NCBI RefSeq assembly: GCF_902728265.1
Contig: NZ_CACVBR010000022.1
Span: 1 to 64,000 of the forward strand
Source: Chryseobacterium potabilaquae
GTDB taxonomy: Bacteria > Bacteroidota > Bacteroidia > Flavobacteriales > Weeksellaceae
Length of the DNA: 64,000 nucleotides
Direction: 5' to 3'
Each line of letters starts with the position of its first letter. Positions within the stretch are counted from its first letter, which is position 1. Shown in pieces: positions 55,095 through 63,505 of this stretch. The translations under genes were made by a program, and so were the position numbers. The notes beneath the pieces are model-generated. The model had not been told where the DNA came from. It made no database searches and saw nothing but the letters and a program-made list of their open reading frames with translations.

Positions 55095-56165
55095 ATGAAA
55101 AAAACGTATTTTTTAATTTCATTTTTCATTGTTGCAGCTTTAGCAGTTACCCATTATCTTGCCTTTATATTTATTTATAATTCTTTCCGCTATGATTTAC
55201 TAGAAGAAGATTTAAGAGTTGCTGAGTATCAGTCCAGATTAATTTCGGAAATGGTTTCCAGAGAACTGGAAAGTGGCAGTACTCAAGAGGAAGCGAAGGC
55301 TGAATTGCAAATATCATTGGAGCGCTCCTCTACCGGACCTGTATTTATTTGTATGTTTAATAAAGAAGGAAAAGAGATTTGTCATCCCAATAAAAATTTA
55401 GTAGGCATTACGATTGCAGATGATGATTCAACTATAAAAAATTTTTCCAATTTAGATTTAGAGCGAAATTTTAAATCAATTTTGAATACTTATACTGCAT
55501 ATGGAGGAATACATACCATTAAAGATGAAAATAAAACAGAGGTGATTTATTTAAGTCCTGTAAGGAATACGGATTGGATTATAGCTTCACATGTCAATTT
55601 AATATCTTTAGAGAAGACACTAAATGCATTTAAAACCAAATTGTTACTTCTTTTTATATTTACATGGGTCTGTAGTATTGTACTCATTTTGTTCTTAATT
55701 AATTTTTTATACCAAAGATATTTTAGTAAAATAACAAAAGAAAATTTGAAGATTCGTGATGAAATTTTAGAGAAACAATCTTTTGAAGTAACTAATGAAG
55801 TGGTAAAAGAGGAAGAAGAGCCTATTGTAAAAAGATTTTTAGCCGAAAAAGGATTAAAACTAATTCCAGTAGAAATTGAAAGTATTGCATTTATATATTT
55901 GGACAATAAAATAGTATATGTTGTTGATATCAATGGAATGAAATCTACTTTAAATATGAGTTTAGAAGAAATATTTCAAACTTTACCTAAAGATCAATTT
56001 TTCAGAGTTTCAAGACAAGTTATTTTGGCATTAAAGTCTATTCAAAATATTGAAAAATATGGTTTAACGCAGCTTAAGGCTATTACTAATCCTGTTTCAG
56101 AGGTGCCAATAATTATCAGTAAAGCAAAGGTAAGTGAATTTAAATCTTGGATAGGTAAAAAATAA
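55095..56165 (+). CDS. Membrane sensor with LytTR DNA-binding domain
   Basis: 356 residues: TM helix at 5-30, an extracytoplasmic Cache-like sensor at about 35-180 (FICMFNKEGKEICHPNKNLV, then VIYLSPVRNTDWIIASHVNL), a second TM at about 183-206, a coiled linker, and a LytTR domain at about 255-356 (IAFIYLDNKIVYVVDINGMK, LPKDQFFRVSRQVILALKSI). It joins sensing and DNA binding in one chain without histidine kinase or receiver. LytTR proteins bind direct repeats about 21 bp apart. Four such repeat pairs lie in this window, one upstream of the convergent lipoprotein gene, so this protein is a good candidate to bind them. Confidence 0.85.
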   Translation: MKKTYFLISFFIVAALAVTHYLAFIFIYNSFRYDLLEEDLRVAEYQSRLISEMVSRELESGSTQEEAKAELQISLERSSTGPVFICMFNKEGKEICHPNKNLVGITIADDDSTIKNFSNLDLERNFKSILNTYTAYGGIHTIKDENKTEVIYLSPVRNTDWIIASHVNLISLEKTLNAFKTKLLLLFIFTWVCSIVLILFLINFLYQRYFSKITKENLKIRDEILEKQSFEVTNEVVKEEEEPIVKRFLAEKGLKLIPVEIESIAFIYLDNKIVYVVDINGMKSTLNMSLEEIFQTLPKDQFFRVSRQVILALKSIQNIEKYGLTQLKAITNPVSEVPIIISKAKVSEFKSWIGKK

Positions 56166-56293
56166 AAGCACCTTGCGTTACTTTGCAAGAAACATAGAGT
56201 CCTATGAGAAAAAAAGTTAGTATTTAGTTGATATAGATTTTATTACATATTTTTGATTATCCATTGGAGAAATAATTATTTTAGGTTAGAAAA

Positions 56294-56322
56294 AAGACTA
56301 TCTAAAAAATTTAGATAGTCTT
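56294..56322 (-). terminator. Terminator of the lipoprotein gene
   Basis: Arms of 13 bp at 56294-56306 and 56310-56322 with a 3-nt loop. On the minus strand the stem is followed by a T-run (A-run at 56290-56295 on the plus strand). It lies 38 bp after the stop of the lipoprotein gene. Confidence 0.75.
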
Positions 56323-56359
56323 AAAAAAAATTTAATAAAATAGTTGTTTTATGATTTGG

Positions 56360-57253
56360 TTATAATGGGGCAATAGGTGTTCCTGTATTGAATATTGGCC
56401 ATACGCCTGGATTGGGTACGCTAACTCCCTTATTGTCTCCACGATTTCCGTCTCCTCCAAAATAATATACTGGCCAACCTCTGTAAGTTAATTGTGTTCT
56501 TCCGAATACGGTAATGATTCCAAAGTCTGCAGGATTCATAATACTTGGAAACTTCATTTTGTTTAATCCAACAATTGGCCAAACACCATTGTTTGAGAAA
56601 TCAGAAGCAGTAAAGTTATTGGTGTCTTTTTTATCCGATGCGAAAGCATATAGGGTTCTTCCGTTTGCATCTGTTAAATACATTGTTTTTCCGCTCCCTT
56701 CAGTATATACTTGCGCATTAGCTGAAGTAGTGTAGTTTTTTCCATTTTCACCCACTAACTGCCCTGAAGCATACATAACTGTATAATCTGGTTTAGCAAC
56801 ATACCAAACATCACCTACCTTGTCACCAGCTGTATCTCCTATGTTAGTATCATTGGCAAAATAATATAATGGCCAACCTTTATATGTGGTTTGCTTTTTT
56901 CCATCTGCACGGGTAATAGTAGCAAAATCAGATTGATTTAAAGAAGGGTCTATCATGTTTACATTGTCTGTATAAAAGATAGGCCAGATATTCAAACATC
57001 CATTATTACATTCAGATACACCTTTGTAATCATCTGAAAAGAAATATAACGTCTTACCAGCCTGATCAGTTAATATTTTACCAAATGTAGCATTTTCCAT
57101 CACTTTTATCGTTCGTGATTCTGGTGTTACTACCGGAGGAGTAACCGGAGGGGTTTTCATATCGTCATTACTATTATTACAATTGTACATTAGTAATCCC
57201 GCCATCAATAATAAGCTTATTTTACTTACTTTGGTCAATAAATTTTTTTTCAT
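56360..57253 (-). CDS. Secreted lipoprotein with repeated Yx(F/W/Y)xxD-type modules
   Basis: 297 residues. The signal ends in GLLMYNCNNSND with the lipobox Cys at about 25, then a proline-rich linker (TPPVTPPVVTPE). Two tandem units follow, each made of paired halves: GKILTDQAGKTLYFFSDDYK, CLNIWPIFY, ITRADGKKQTTYKGWPLYYF, and again MYLTDANGRTLYAFASDKKD, IITVFGRTQLTYRGWPVYYF. This matches the COG4315 lipoprotein repeat family, of unknown function. It is transcribed alone, has its own terminator and lies behind paired-repeat promoter site 1 with a predicted 5' UTR of only about 25 nt. Confidence 0.85.
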   Translation of the reverse strand: MKKNLLTKVSKISLLLMAGLLMYNCNNSNDDMKTPPVTPPVVTPESRTIKVMENATFGKILTDQAGKTLYFFSDDYKGVSECNNGCLNIWPIFYTDNVNMIDPSLNQSDFATITRADGKKQTTYKGWPLYYFANDTNIGDTAGDKVGDVWYVAKPDYTVMYASGQLVGENGKNYTTSANAQVYTEGSGKTMYLTDANGRTLYAFASDKKDTNNFTASDFSNNGVWPIVGLNKMKFPSIMNPADFGIITVFGRTQLTYRGWPVYYFGGDGNRGDNKGVSVPNPGVWPIFNTGTPIAPL

Positions 57254-57283
57254 GTTTTTGATTTTAAAATTATTTTTCGGATG

Positions 57284-57357
57284 TAAAATTAGGGGTCTAT
57301 GCTATTTCCCAAATGCATAAATACCTCCAATGGGATGTTTTTTATGCTGAATGGGAT
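57284..57357 (-). promoter_or_regulatory. Paired-repeat promoter site 1, upstream of the lipoprotein gene
   Basis: Two AATGGGAT copies (plus-strand view) at 57329-57336 and 57350-57357, 21 bp apart. On the minus strand they read ATCCCATT twice, then 37 bp later TAATTTTA at 57291-57284. The gene start follows 31 bp on. The spacing is identical to sites 2 and 3. ATGCTGAATGGGA is shared word for word with site 2. Confidence 0.6.
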
Positions 57358-57896
57358 TAAATTTTGATTATAATTTATTCCAAAATATTTATTGATAGTA
57401 TTGTTGTAATTATAGTGTGTTTTTTTTGAATATTTAATACATTATATATTACTTTAATGTAGAATAATGATTACTTTTATTGAGACATAATGCTTTTAAA
57501 GAGTGTGTTTATTTTTATTTGAATAAATGAAAACTAAATGAGCTTTTTATTGTTTTATAATCTAGAAAGAAAAGATATTTTACGTAGACTTGTTATGATA
57601 GGTTTTTAATCTGAATTACCCATCATGGGTAAAGCATGTATATGTTATAAATAAAAGGTTATAGAGGCTTTTTTGTATTAGTTTGTAAGAAATCACTTCA
57701 TATATTTATTTCAGAGTAAACTCAAATCATTTTAAAATAAAATGCTAAGCCATAATCGGATGGCTGTAATTTGAATAGTTTTGATTCTTGTTTTGTATAG
57801 AATTGGAATGAGTTTATTCAGGTTGTTTAGCATAAATGGGTTAATATATTTTACTTATTATATATCATATAGTAAAAGGGTATTTTATAAAAAAAC
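57358..57896. other. Intergenic stretch without a supported gene
   Basis: About 540 bp of AT-rich sequence between the lipoprotein promoter and the terminator of the PhyH gene. No ORF, repeat or RNA fold that I would defend. Confidence 0.5.
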
Positions 57897-57923
57897 GAGA
57901 GGCTGTCTTTTAGACAGCCTCTC
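57897..57923 (-). terminator. Terminator of the PhyH-type dioxygenase gene
   Basis: GAGAGGCTGTCT (57897-57908) pairs fully with AGACAGCCTCTC (57912-57923), loop TTT. On the minus strand the stem is followed by G and a run of seven T. It lies 56 bp after the stop codon at 57979. Confidence 0.85.
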
Positions 57924-57978
57924 TAATACCATTTGTGTTTCTAATTGATCATTTGTGTGTTTAAACCTCCTTAAGGGT

Positions 57979-58938
57979 TTACCATTTTTCTAGGCCTAAT
58001 AATTTTTTTCCCAGATCAGATAACTGAGCTATTTCATGCGTTTTTTCTCTCTGTAGAGGATCTCCTGGAAAAGCATAACCCTCAGGGGTAATTTTTTCTT
58101 TCCAAGAATTAATACGCCATTGTTTAATTCCTTCGTTATCTTCTTCTGCTGGCATCATTGAAATATATTGTGCCATTCTTACTTTATCGCTGTTGTTTGG
58201 TCTGATACCATGTGGCTGTGAACTGTTAAATATTAATAGATCACCAGCTTCCATTTTTACTTTAGTAGGAGTAAATCCTGTTGTATCCGGTTTGAATCTA
58301 TCACGATCTTCAGGTTGTGTCAGTTTCCAAGTATCATAAGTTCTGAATAATTCCGGAATACACTGGAAACCTCCCATGTTTTCATCGGTTTGATCAGCCA
58401 ATGCAAGGACACCTTGAACGTTTTGAGGCTTGGTTTCAGGATCATAATCCCAATGTATAAAACCTTTATATTCATGTCCTGGGCGTATAGGAAGGTTAAG
58501 ATTTGCTCTATCTATAGTAACCCATAGCTTCTCTGTTCCCCAAATGTCTGCAAATGCGTCGTATACTTTAGGAAACTGTCTGTTATCCCATAAATACTGA
58601 TGATTGTAAATTTCAACCATGCCGGTATTATTAAGTTCTGCCATTTTCATGGAAGCCGTTGGCTTATACCATGTTTCAGGGTCATTCTGATCTTTATCTT
58701 CGAATTTCCATAAATAATCTGCTAATTTTTTAGCTTGTTCTTTTGGAACTGCATTTTTTATAACAATATATCCGTTATATATCCAGAATTTCCAATCTTC
58801 TTCGCTTAGTACTCTTAAAGGAACCCCATTACTACGGTCATTCAATTTAAACTTACTTGATGTTGCGACAGAAGGGTTTCCAGGAATCGCTTTATGTGCC
58901 TTATTTTCTCCAAGAGAATTTTGTGATGTTTTTTCCAT
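57979..58938 (-). CDS. Phytanoyl-CoA dioxygenase (PhyH) family Fe(II)/2-oxoglutarate oxygenase
   Basis: 319 residues. After a polar N-terminus comes LSEEDWKFWIYNGYIVIKNA, the usual PhyH beginning. The iron facial triad is visible as His and Asp in FIHWDYDPE and His in SSQPHGIRPN, and the 2-oxoglutarate Arg in SDKVRMAQY. The family hydroxylates small molecules. The substrate is unknown. It is divergent from an AraC-type regulator (139 bp apart) that probably controls it, and an aldo/keto reductase follows that regulator. Confidence 0.85.
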   Translation of the reverse strand: MEKTSQNSLGENKAHKAIPGNPSVATSSKFKLNDRSNGVPLRVLSEEDWKFWIYNGYIVIKNAVPKEQAKKLADYLWKFEDKDQNDPETWYKPTASMKMAELNNTGMVEIYNHQYLWDNRQFPKVYDAFADIWGTEKLWVTIDRANLNLPIRPGHEYKGFIHWDYDPETKPQNVQGVLALADQTDENMGGFQCIPELFRTYDTWKLTQPEDRDRFKPDTTGFTPTKVKMEAGDLLIFNSSQPHGIRPNNSDKVRMAQYISMMPAEEDNEGIKQWRINSWKEKITPEGYAFPGDPLQREKTHEIAQLSDLGKKLLGLEKW

Positions 58939-59076
58939 TTATTTTGTTTTTCATATTACTGATGTTACAAATTTGATAAGAAATAATGGGGCAAACTTTA
59001 TCGTAAATGATGATTTATTGCTCTTTATTGATTATTTTTTATTATTTTTGTGTAAATAAATGTAATTGCAGAACAA

Positions 59077-59937
59077 ATGAAAATTCAAAAAGAAGAAATA
59101 AGCTTCGAAAAAGGCTCTTCATTTAAGCTTTTTTCCCCGCGATTAAAAAACTTTTTTTTCTGGCATTATCATCCAGAAGTTGAACTTGTATATGTGGAAG
59201 CAGTTAATGGGATAAGGCATGTTGGAAAACATATTTCAGGCTTTGTAGATAGTGATTTATTATTAATAGGCTCGAATGTCCCACATTTAAACTTTGATTA
59301 TGGAATTGAAGTAGAGTATAAGCAAATAGTAGTACAGCTTAAAGAAAACTTTTTGCAGGATGTAATTATGGAGACTCCTGAATTTGATAAGATAAGGCTC
59401 TTATTAGAGCGATCTTATTTAGGGTTGTCTTTTAGTGGTGAAGCAAAAAAGCAAGTAATAGAAAAGCTTAAAAATATAGATGAGAAAAATGTTTTTAATT
59501 CTTTATTAGGATTGATTGAAATTCTTCAGATTTTGGCATTGTCTAATGAAATAGAAGAATTAAATAAAGAAGATACAAGGGTTAAATGGTTTTTTAATGA
59601 CAAGATTAGGATGGGGACTATTTATGATTATATACATGAAAATTATTACAAAAACCCCAACGTAAATGACGTGGCATCTATGGTTCATTTAAGTACAGCA
59701 GCGTTCTGTAGGTATTTCAAAAAACAAACTGATATGACTTTTACAGATTTTGTAAATCAATACCGTATTAATCAAGCAAAAACGCTTTTATTGCAAGAAA
59801 TCTCCATTTCAGAAGTCGCTTACAAGGTGGGTTATGAAAGTATTTCTTATTTCAATAAATTATTTAAAAACCTTGTAGAAGAGACTCCTTCTGATTTTAA
59901 AAAGAAATATTCTAAAAAGACATCTGTAGATTTATAG
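59077..59937 (+). CDS. AraC family transcriptional regulator with cupin sensor
   Basis: 286 residues: N-terminal cupin-like ligand domain (FFFWHYHPEVELVYVEAVNG, DLLLIGSNVPHL) and C-terminal AraC double helix-turn-helix at about 185-285 (VNDVASMVHLSTAAFCRYFK, ISEVAYKVGYESISYFNKLF, ETPSDFKKKY). It is probably a sugar- or small-molecule-responsive regulator of the divergent PhyH-type gene and perhaps the aldo/keto reductase downstream. The start is the ATG at 59077; no strong ribosome-binding site. Confidence 0.88.
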   Translation: MKIQKEEISFEKGSSFKLFSPRLKNFFFWHYHPEVELVYVEAVNGIRHVGKHISGFVDSDLLLIGSNVPHLNFDYGIEVEYKQIVVQLKENFLQDVIMETPEFDKIRLLLERSYLGLSFSGEAKKQVIEKLKNIDEKNVFNSLLGLIEILQILALSNEIEELNKEDTRVKWFFNDKIRMGTIYDYIHENYYKNPNVNDVASMVHLSTAAFCRYFKKQTDMTFTDFVNQYRINQAKTLLLQEISISEVAYKVGYESISYFNKLFKNLVEETPSDFKKKYSKKTSVDL

Positions 59938-60131
59938 AAGATTTTATAATTTCTCAATTAAAGATTGAAAAGAGATATTATTTTTTTATTATCATTATAC
60001 ATCATTTTTTACTTACATACTTTTTTTGTAAGTTCGTCAAAAAATAGGAGCTTTATTTAAACTGATTTAAAAATAGCTCTATATATACTTTGTCTAAAAT
60101 CTTAGCACAACATTTTTATTATAAACACACT

Positions 60132-60974
60132 ATGAAAGAATTAGTCTTAAATGATGGTAATAAAATCCCGCTCGTGGGTTTCGGAACTTATAAATCAACA
60201 GAAGAGGAGGGAATCCAATCTATAACTGATGCTCTTAAGCTAGGGTATCGTTTGATAGATTCAGCGACTATATATGAAAATGAAGACGTAGTAGGAAGGG
60301 CAATTAAGAAAAGTGGAGTTCCCCGAGAAGAGATTGTTTTGACTACGAAATTATGGAGAACGAATTTAGGATATAAAGAAGCAAAGATTGCATTTGAAGA
60401 ATCTCTTAAAAAATTAGACTTACAATATGTTGATCTCTATTTAATACATTGGCCTGCTAATGCAAAGAATTATGATAATTGGCAAAAAGCAAATTCAGAT
60501 TCTTGGCGTGCTATGGAGGAATTGGTGGAGGAAGGGAAAATAAAATCTATTGGGGTAAGTAATTTTTGGAAAGAACATTTGGAAGCTCTTTCTCAGACTT
60601 CAAAAATAGTACCTGCTGTTAATCAAATAGAATTTCATCCAGGGTATTGGCAACCGGAATTAACTGAATATTGTAAAAAGCAAGGAATTGTAGTGGAGTC
60701 TTGGTCTCCATTAGCAAGAGGAAAAGTATTTGGAAATGAATTGTTGCAAGGGATAGCAAAGAAGCATAATAGGTCCGTATCTCAAATTTGTTTGCGTTGG
60801 GTGATTCAGCATGATGTTGTTGTTATTCCAAAATCAAATACATTTCAAAGAATACAGGAGAATATAAATATTTTTGATTTTGAATTATCAGAAGAGGAAA
60901 TGAAGCAGATTAATCAACTACCTGAAATGGGATTTAGTGGAGAACTGCCGAATATTTGGCCTGATGTAATTTAA
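60132..60974 (+). CDS. Aldo/keto reductase
   Basis: 280 residues from the ATG at 60132. A TTG at 60090 would add 14 residues, but KELVLNDGNKIPLVGFGTYK is the normal family start. The tetrad is visible: Asp in RLIDSATIYENE, Tyr in the same stretch, Lys in VLTTKLW, His in LYLIHWP. NADPH-binding motifs are VIPKSNTFQRIQENI. It reduces aldehydes or ketones; substrate unknown. It ends at a clear terminator. Confidence 0.9.
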   Translation: MKELVLNDGNKIPLVGFGTYKSTEEEGIQSITDALKLGYRLIDSATIYENEDVVGRAIKKSGVPREEIVLTTKLWRTNLGYKEAKIAFEESLKKLDLQYVDLYLIHWPANAKNYDNWQKANSDSWRAMEELVEEGKIKSIGVSNFWKEHLEALSQTSKIVPAVNQIEFHPGYWQPELTEYCKKQGIVVESWSPLARGKVFGNELLQGIAKKHNRSVSQICLRWVIQHDVVVIPKSNTFQRIQENINIFDFELSEEEMKQINQLPEMGFSGELPNIWPDVI

Positions 60975-60991
60975 AATTATTTATAAATGAA

Positions 60992-61025
60992 GAAGCCTCT
61001 TACTTTTAGCAAGGGGCTTCTTTTT
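60992..61025 (+). terminator. Rho-independent terminator of the aldo/keto reductase gene
   Basis: GAAGCCTCTT (60992-61001) pairs with AAGGGGCTTC (61011-61020), with one G-T pair and a 9-nt loop, followed by TTTTT on the plus strand. It starts 18 bp after the stop codon. Confidence 0.85.
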
Positions 61026-61055
61026 GTATATATCTATATTCTTTTCAGAATGTAT

Positions 61056-61481
61056 TTATTGACATAAAGTGGAGTCTTCTTTTATAGTATGAAAAAGAAA
61101 TTCTTGGGAATAATAATGTTCCTTTGTGAGAATAGAATTGAATGTATTCCTTATTTTGGTTTCATTACTGCTCTTATCCAGAAAAGCATCGGCTCCTTCA
61201 AAAATATATTGTAAAGAAATTTTCTCATTGATAGAATCAGTGAAAATTAAGATTTTGAGATTGGGGTTTATTTGTTTTAGTTTCTTTATTATAGAAGGCT
61301 TACCAATGATTCTGATGTCTAATATAAGGAAGTCGTATTTTGTGTTTGTAAGAGTGTTGATAAGTTGATTTTGAGTTTTTACGTGATCTAATATAATAGG
61401 AATATTTAACTTTTTTAAAATGATGGCAAGGGCTATTTTGACAACATAATGATCATCTGCAATTAATATCTTCTTTGGCAT
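61056..61481 (-). CDS. Response regulator receiver, no output domain
   Basis: 141 residues: a receiver with KILIADDHYVV, phosphoacceptor Asp in YDFLILDIRI (about 53), Thr in LIFTDS and Lys in AFLDKSS. It is clearly a relative of the two NarL-type regulators upstream, but the sequence ends about 20 residues after the receiver where they have a LuxR helix-turn-helix. It is either a truncated copy or a phosphate sink. It is preceded by paired-repeat promoter site 2. The intergenic stretch 61482-61868 holds that site and nothing else I can support. Confidence 0.8.
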   Translation of the reverse strand: MPKKILIADDHYVVKIALAIILKKLNIPIILDHVKTQNQLINTLTNTKYDFLILDIRIIGKPSIIKKLKQINPNLKILIFTDSINEKISLQYIFEGADAFLDKSSNETKIRNTFNSILTKEHYYSQEFLFHTIKEDSTLCQ

Positions 61482-61604
61482 ATTTTTGTATTTAATTATG
61501 GATTCTTTAATTAATCATTTTATTTTATTAATTTTTATTTATTATTAATTTTTATTATTTATATATTGTTTGTATTATTTGATTATGTGTAGGTTTTTAA
61601 TATT

Positions 61605-61677
61605 CAAAATTATTCCAATTATTCCAATTGGGTTAAACAAAAGATGCTGAATGGGAATTTTTGTTGTTGAATGGGAT
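61605..61677 (-). promoter_or_regulatory. Paired-repeat promoter site 2, upstream of the receiver-only gene
   Basis: AATGGGAA at 61650-61657 and AATGGGAT at 61670-61677, 20 bp apart. On the minus strand the repeats are followed 37 bp later by TAATTTTG (61612-61605), a perfect TAnnTTTG box. The predicted start lies about 115 nt before the 61481 start codon. Confidence 0.6.
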
Positions 61678-61868
61678 GGTTTTCGATGGTTATTTTTTTA
61701 AATAAAGATAAAAGAAACCAGATTTTAATTTTAAAATCTGGTTTTAACCATAATGTAATGAGTAATCGGGGTCAAAACATTATAATAAGAAATTGAATTG
61801 TGAAACTAATATTTAAATTGTAAAAAAACTGACATGGGTTATAATATATATTTATTTGATTCGTTGAC

Positions 61869-62510
61869 TTAGGCAGGAGCTGGATAATGCCTATTGTGCA
61901 AATGGATAAGCTCCGCAAGCGAGTTTATATTGAGCTTTTTGAAAATTCTTTTTTTATGAGTACTTACTGTTGACATATGAATGCCTAAAATATTTGATAT
62001 TTCTAATACACCGCTCCCTTTTATAAGGTTAAGGTAAATATCTGTTTCTCTTCCGGAAAGAATATCTAGCGGGTCAATTGTTTCTTGTTTTACTTTATTA
62101 CCATTATTAATAAAATCATAAAGTAGTTCTTCTGGATAGAAATAGCCTTTGGTAAAAATAGATTCTACAGCCTCAATTATTTTACTTTCTTCACATGATT
62201 TACAAAGGTATGCTTCTGCTCCTTCGAAAAGATATTTTAAAGCAAAATTCTCTTTATTACCTGTGAAAATCATCAGCTTCATGTTAGGATTTATTTTTTT
62301 TAATTCTTTTGTCATGGATTCAAAAAAGTTTCCCATCATCTCAATGTCAAAAATAAGAAGATCGTATTCTTTTTGTGAAACTTTTTCCATAATTTCTTTT
62401 TCATTCTCAGCGTAATCAATCAAAAAGTTTTTATTAGCACTCTCTAGTACTATGCTTGTTCCTAATCTCACTACATAATGATTGTCGGCAATAAGTATTT
62501 TTTTCTTCAT
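61869..62510 (-). CDS. NarL/LuxR-type response regulator
   Basis: 213 residues: receiver (ILIADNHYVVRLGTSIVLES, Asp in YDLLIFDIEM at about 54, Thr in MIFTGN, Lys in AYLCKSCEE) and a C-terminal LuxR helix-turn-helix (LSGRETDIYLNLIKGSGVLE, STVSTHKKRIFKKLNI). Note ADN where most members have ADD. It is nearly the same as the regulator at 62853-63488 (long identical HTH), so they are recent paralogues. It is transcribed separately from that pair, behind promoter site 3. Confidence 0.9.
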   Translation of the reverse strand: MKKKILIADNHYVVRLGTSIVLESANKNFLIDYAENEKEIMEKVSQKEYDLLIFDIEMMGNFFESMTKELKKINPNMKLMIFTGNKENFALKYLFEGAEAYLCKSCEESKIIEAVESIFTKGYFYPEELLYDFINNGNKVKQETIDPLDILSGRETDIYLNLIKGSGVLEISNILGIHMSTVSTHKKRIFKKLNINSLAELIHLHNRHYPAPA

Positions 62511-62691
62511 AGTGTAAATAATTTTTTAAAAAGATAATTGTGTTTAAAAGAAAGGTCTTTTTAAAGATGTAAATGTTTTTAAGTCCTAGATCATATTTGA
62601 TACGTTTTGTAATTATCCTTGGTGTGATTAATTTTACTGTGCTCTTAATTGTATCTCATACTAGTTTTTATATTATCATATTAGTTGTATA

Positions 62692-62765
62692 CAAAAATAT
62701 CTAGTTTTTTTATTTTTACTATGAATGAATGAGCTTAATGGGATGTTTTTTTAGTTGAATGGGAT
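62692..62765 (-). promoter_or_regulatory. Paired-repeat promoter site 3, upstream of a NarL-type regulator
   Basis: AATGGGAT at 62737-62744 and 62758-62765, 21 bp apart. On the minus strand they are followed 37 bp later by TATTTTTG (62699-62692). The gene start is at 62510, leaving a 5' UTR of about 175 nt. No other feature is visible in 62511-62852. Confidence 0.6.
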
Positions 62766-62852
62766 AAGGTGTGTTTTGTAGTTATGTAGAAAAAAAACTA
62801 GGAGGTGATAGTTCCTCCTAGAATTATTTACAATTGTTTCAAATTTTTACTA

Positions 62853-63488
62853 TTATGCTGGGTAGTGTCTGTTGTGAAGATGAATGAGCTCAGCAAGTGA
62901 ATTGATATTGAGTTTCTTAAAAATTCTTTTTTTATGAGTACTTACCGTTGACATGTGTATCCCCAAAAGATTAGAAATTTCAAGAATACCATTCCCTTTA
63001 ATAAGACAAAGATATATATCAACTTCTCTTCCTGATAATATATCCAAAGGTAAAGCCGAGCTTTGTTTCATTTTGTTTCCATTATTCACAAAATCATAAA
63101 GTAACTCTTGAGGATAATAATACCCTTTTGTAAATATAGAATTGACCGCTTCAACAATTTTACCCTCTTCACATGATTTGTATAGGTATGCTTCAGCACC
63201 TTCGGAGAGGTATTTTAAAGCAAGGCTTTCTTTATGTCCAGTAAAAATCATAATCTTCAGATTAGGACTAATTTGTTTAAGCTCTTTTACCATGGACTCG
63301 AAGATACTTCCAGGCATTTCAATATCTAAAATTAGAAGATCATATTCGGTTTGTGATACTTTCTTAGTAACCTCATAATAGTTTTCCGCATGATCAATTA
63401 AGAAATCTTGATTTATACTTTCTAATATGATTGCAGTTCCCATTCTTACTACATAATGATCATCAGCAATTAATATTTTTTTCGACAT
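62853..63488 (-). CDS. NarL/LuxR-type response regulator, kinase-linked
   Basis: 211 residues: receiver with ADDHYVVRMGTAIILES, phosphoacceptor Asp in YDLLILDIEMPG (about 54), Thr in MIFTGH and Lys in AYLYKSCEEG; LuxR helix-turn-helix with SGREVDIYLCLI and STVSTHKKRIFKKLNI. It lies 17 bp downstream of the histidine kinase gene on the same strand, so the two form a two-component pair. The two other regulators further on look like duplicates of this one. Confidence 0.92.
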   Translation of the reverse strand: MSKKILIADDHYVVRMGTAIILESINQDFLIDHAENYYEVTKKVSQTEYDLLILDIEMPGSIFESMVKELKQISPNLKIMIFTGHKESLALKYLSEGAEAYLYKSCEEGKIVEAVNSIFTKGYYYPQELLYDFVNNGNKMKQSSALPLDILSGREVDIYLCLIKGNGILEISNLLGIHMSTVSTHKKRIFKKLNINSLAELIHLHNRHYPA

Positions 63489-63505
63489 GTTTTTTTAATA
63501 TTTGG

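Noticed and set aside
55547..55933. Minus-strand ORF of 128 codons
   Set aside because: It is antisense to the LytTR sensor, low-complexity Ser/Ile/Phe-rich and without its own promoter or RBS.
60090..60131. TTG start for the aldo/keto reductase
   Set aside because: The added 14 residues do not belong to the family; the ATG at 60132 begins with the conserved first strand.
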